Positions 6,393-6,908 of a stretch of DNA of 6,908 bases are shown piece after piece; the first letter of the stretch is position 1; every line of letters starts with the position of its first letter. The position numbers and the translations under genes are program-made. Location: assembly GCA_023128635.1 (NCBI GenBank), contig JAGMDP010000276.1:1-6908 (forward strand). The letters run 5' to 3'. Origin of the DNA: Candidatus Heimdallarchaeota archaeon (GTDB taxonomy: Archaea; Asgardarchaeota; Heimdallarchaeia; JABLTI01). Below the pieces are notes generated by a model. It saw nothing but the letters and a program-made list of their open reading frames with translations, did no database searches and was not told where the DNA came from.

Positions 6393-6454
6393 ACCAAAAC
6401 CTCAACAAATTTGTTACTAATACATTCCAAATTCATCTCATTATTACCCATCAT
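6386..6454 (-). CDS. Possible 22-codon leader ORF overlapping the start of the Cas1-like gene
   Basis: Two adjacent in-frame ATGs (6452-6454 and 6449-6451) open a 22-residue frame, MMGNNEMNLECISNKFVEVL followed by VC. Its TAA stop (6386-6388) overlaps the TTG start of the Cas1-like gene in the sequence TTGCTAA. It begins 10 bp after the stop codon of the 138-aa gene, with a weak AGGT upstream. If translated, it could couple translation onto the weak TTG start. It is short enough to occur by chance, and the GAGG before the TTG already gives an independent initiation site. Confidence 0.22.
   Translation of the reverse strand: MMGNNEMNLECISNKFVEVLVC
6400..6403 (-). promoter_or_regulatory. Ribosome binding site supporting the TTG start of the Cas1-like gene
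   Basis: On the minus strand GAGG stands 7 bases before the TTG at 6392-6390. With the in-frame TGA at 6402-6404 just upstream, this fixes the start within a few codons. Confidence 0.55.
6404..6415. promoter_or_regulatory. Perfect 12-bp palindrome AACAAATTTGTT before the Cas1-like gene
   Basis: The perfect dyad lies directly upstream of the GAGG ribosome binding site. A dimeric winged-helix protein could bind here, and both the Cas1-like protein and the 195-aa neighbour carry such domains, so autoregulation is possible. No second copy was found in the window. Confidence 0.3.
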
Positions 6455-6464
6455 TTTCTACCTT

Positions 6465-6881
6465 TTAGTTGGCTTGAATGAAATCCTCCTCACTATTACT
6501 TTCCCCATATTTTGAGAACATCTCTGATCTGAACAAAGTTAGTTCGTCTCTAATGAATTCTTCAAGAGATTTGTTCACATTGCCATATGTCCTGCTTGAA
6601 AAGATGCGCTCAACAAATTTTTCAATATCTTTATCTGTTATCTTTTTGATTACTGATTCTCTAATCCTATTTTCTTCTTGTTTTCTAACTTTTGTTTCTT
6701 TTTTCACCCTAAGTTCTTCCTCTAATCTTACAATTTCTTTTTTTAGGTCTTCTTTTAATTCTTGCAGTGATTGAGGTTGGTTATACATGTCACTGATAAA
6801 AGCCATTCTTGAGTAGAGTTCTTCCTCTGAGAGCGTTTGTTTTATCCAAATGGTATTTTGATTTTTTTGAGTGGTAATCAT
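6465..6881 (-). CDS. Small Lys/Glu-rich coiled-coil protein, first visible gene of the element operon
   Basis: This 138-aa protein is of unknown family. Residues about 35-82 form a long charged helix with Leu/Ile/Val spacing typical of a coiled coil (LKEDLKKEIVRLEEEL). A second helical block follows at about 83-122 (DIEKFVERIF, LEEFIRDELTLF), and there is an acidic tail. There is no membrane segment or signal peptide. It lies 72 bp before the TTG of the Cas1-like gene on the same strand, so cotranscription is likely. The ATG at 6879-6881 has no good ribosome binding site within the 27 bases visible upstream, which would fit a leaderless transcript or a start further in (Met26 or Met32). It may be an accessory or regulatory factor of the element. 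No direct evidence of function is seen. Confidence 0.6.
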   Translation of the reverse strand: MITTQKNQNTIWIKQTLSEEELYSRMAFISDMYNQPQSLQELKEDLKKEIVRLEEELRVKKETKVRKQEENRIRESVIKKITDKDIEKFVERIFSSRTYGNVNKSLEEFIRDELTLFRSEMFSKYGESNSEEDFIQAN

Positions 6882-6896
6882 GTTCTTTTTCTTTAG

Positions 6897-6906
6897 TTTT
6901 TTAATT
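6897..6906 (-). promoter_or_regulatory. Weak TATA-like box before the 138-aa gene
   Basis: The minus strand reads AATTAAAAAA, 16-25 bases upstream of the ATG. This spacing puts the transcription start near the ATG itself and fits a leaderless mRNA, in agreement with the missing ribosome binding site. Only 27 bases are visible upstream, and the surroundings are AT-rich. Confidence 0.22.
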
Positions 6907-6908
6907 GC

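Larger units (their letters stand above)
3896..6908 (-). mobile_element. Putative casposon-like / solo-Cas1 integrative element (right end not in window)
   Basis: Starting immediately after the tRNA-Val 3' end, every gene is on the minus strand, closely spaced and strongly purine-rich on the coding strand, unlike the left part of the window. The key gene encodes a Cas1 homologue without cas2, cas4, effector genes or a CRISPR array. Known casposons use Cas1 as the integrase, and some families insert at tRNA 3' ends with a target duplication of about 14-15 bp. A duplicate of the tRNA 3' end and a matching terminal inverted repeat were looked for up to 6908 and not found, so the right boundary would be further on. 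The family B DNA polymerase of classical casposons is not in view. The integration claim is inference from gene content and position. Confidence 0.5.

Noticed and set aside
3896..6908. Search for a CRISPR array, cas2, cas4 or a family B DNA polymerase in the segment
   Set aside because: No regularly spaced repeats and no ORF with those signatures were seen. Classical casposon or CRISPR-cas status cannot be claimed from this window alone.

Overview
The window looks like chromosomal DNA from an archaeon with a moderately AT-rich genome. The grounds are archaeal-style gene starts (AGGAG or GGAG a few bases before ATG), a tRNA followed directly by a T-tract, no bacterial sigma-type promoter pattern that I can recognise, and a longin/roadblock-like protein of a kind abundant in Asgard archaea. 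The Asgard placement is an inference from one protein family, not a firm assignment.

Left part (1-3750), host-type genes. A FIST-domain sensory protein, open at the left edge (+), converges on a diacylglycerol/sphingosine-kinase-like lipid kinase (-). A 286-bp divergent intergenic region follows, then a longin/roadblock-like protein (+). Next comes an HD-superfamily protein (+) whose signature HD doublet reads Ile-Asp. These genes are ordinary in organisation and do not form an obvious pathway.

Middle (3819-3895). An intact tRNA-Val with anticodon GAC and an encoded CCA end. It is the boundary between two kinds of sequence.

Right part (3896-6908), likely one end of an integrated element. 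All the genes are on the minus strand, pointing at the tRNA, and are tightly packed: a 138-aa Lys/Glu-rich coiled-coil protein, a possible 22-codon overlapping ORF, a 627-aa protein, and a 195-aa winged-helix/coiled-coil protein whose stop codon lies only 3 bp from the tRNA 3' end. The 627-aa protein is the main discovery. Its residues about 240-505 match the Cas1 integrase pattern, with the catalytic set E387, H468 and D481 all in recognisable local motifs. In front of this it carries a winged helix and two candidate zinc-binding clusters, and behind it a basic C-terminal region. No cas2, cas4, effector cas gene or CRISPR array is visible. A Cas1 homologue without CRISPR, beside the 3' end of a tRNA gene, is what is known for casposons (Cas1-mobilised transposons, some of which use tRNA 3' ends) and for solo-Cas1 loci. 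The best reading is a casposon-like or solo-Cas1 integrative element with an unusual domain architecture, whose far end lies beyond position 6908. The two small neighbours would be accessory or regulatory factors. No family B DNA polymerase, typical of classical casposons, is in view, so the element may be cut by the window edge or belong to a different class.
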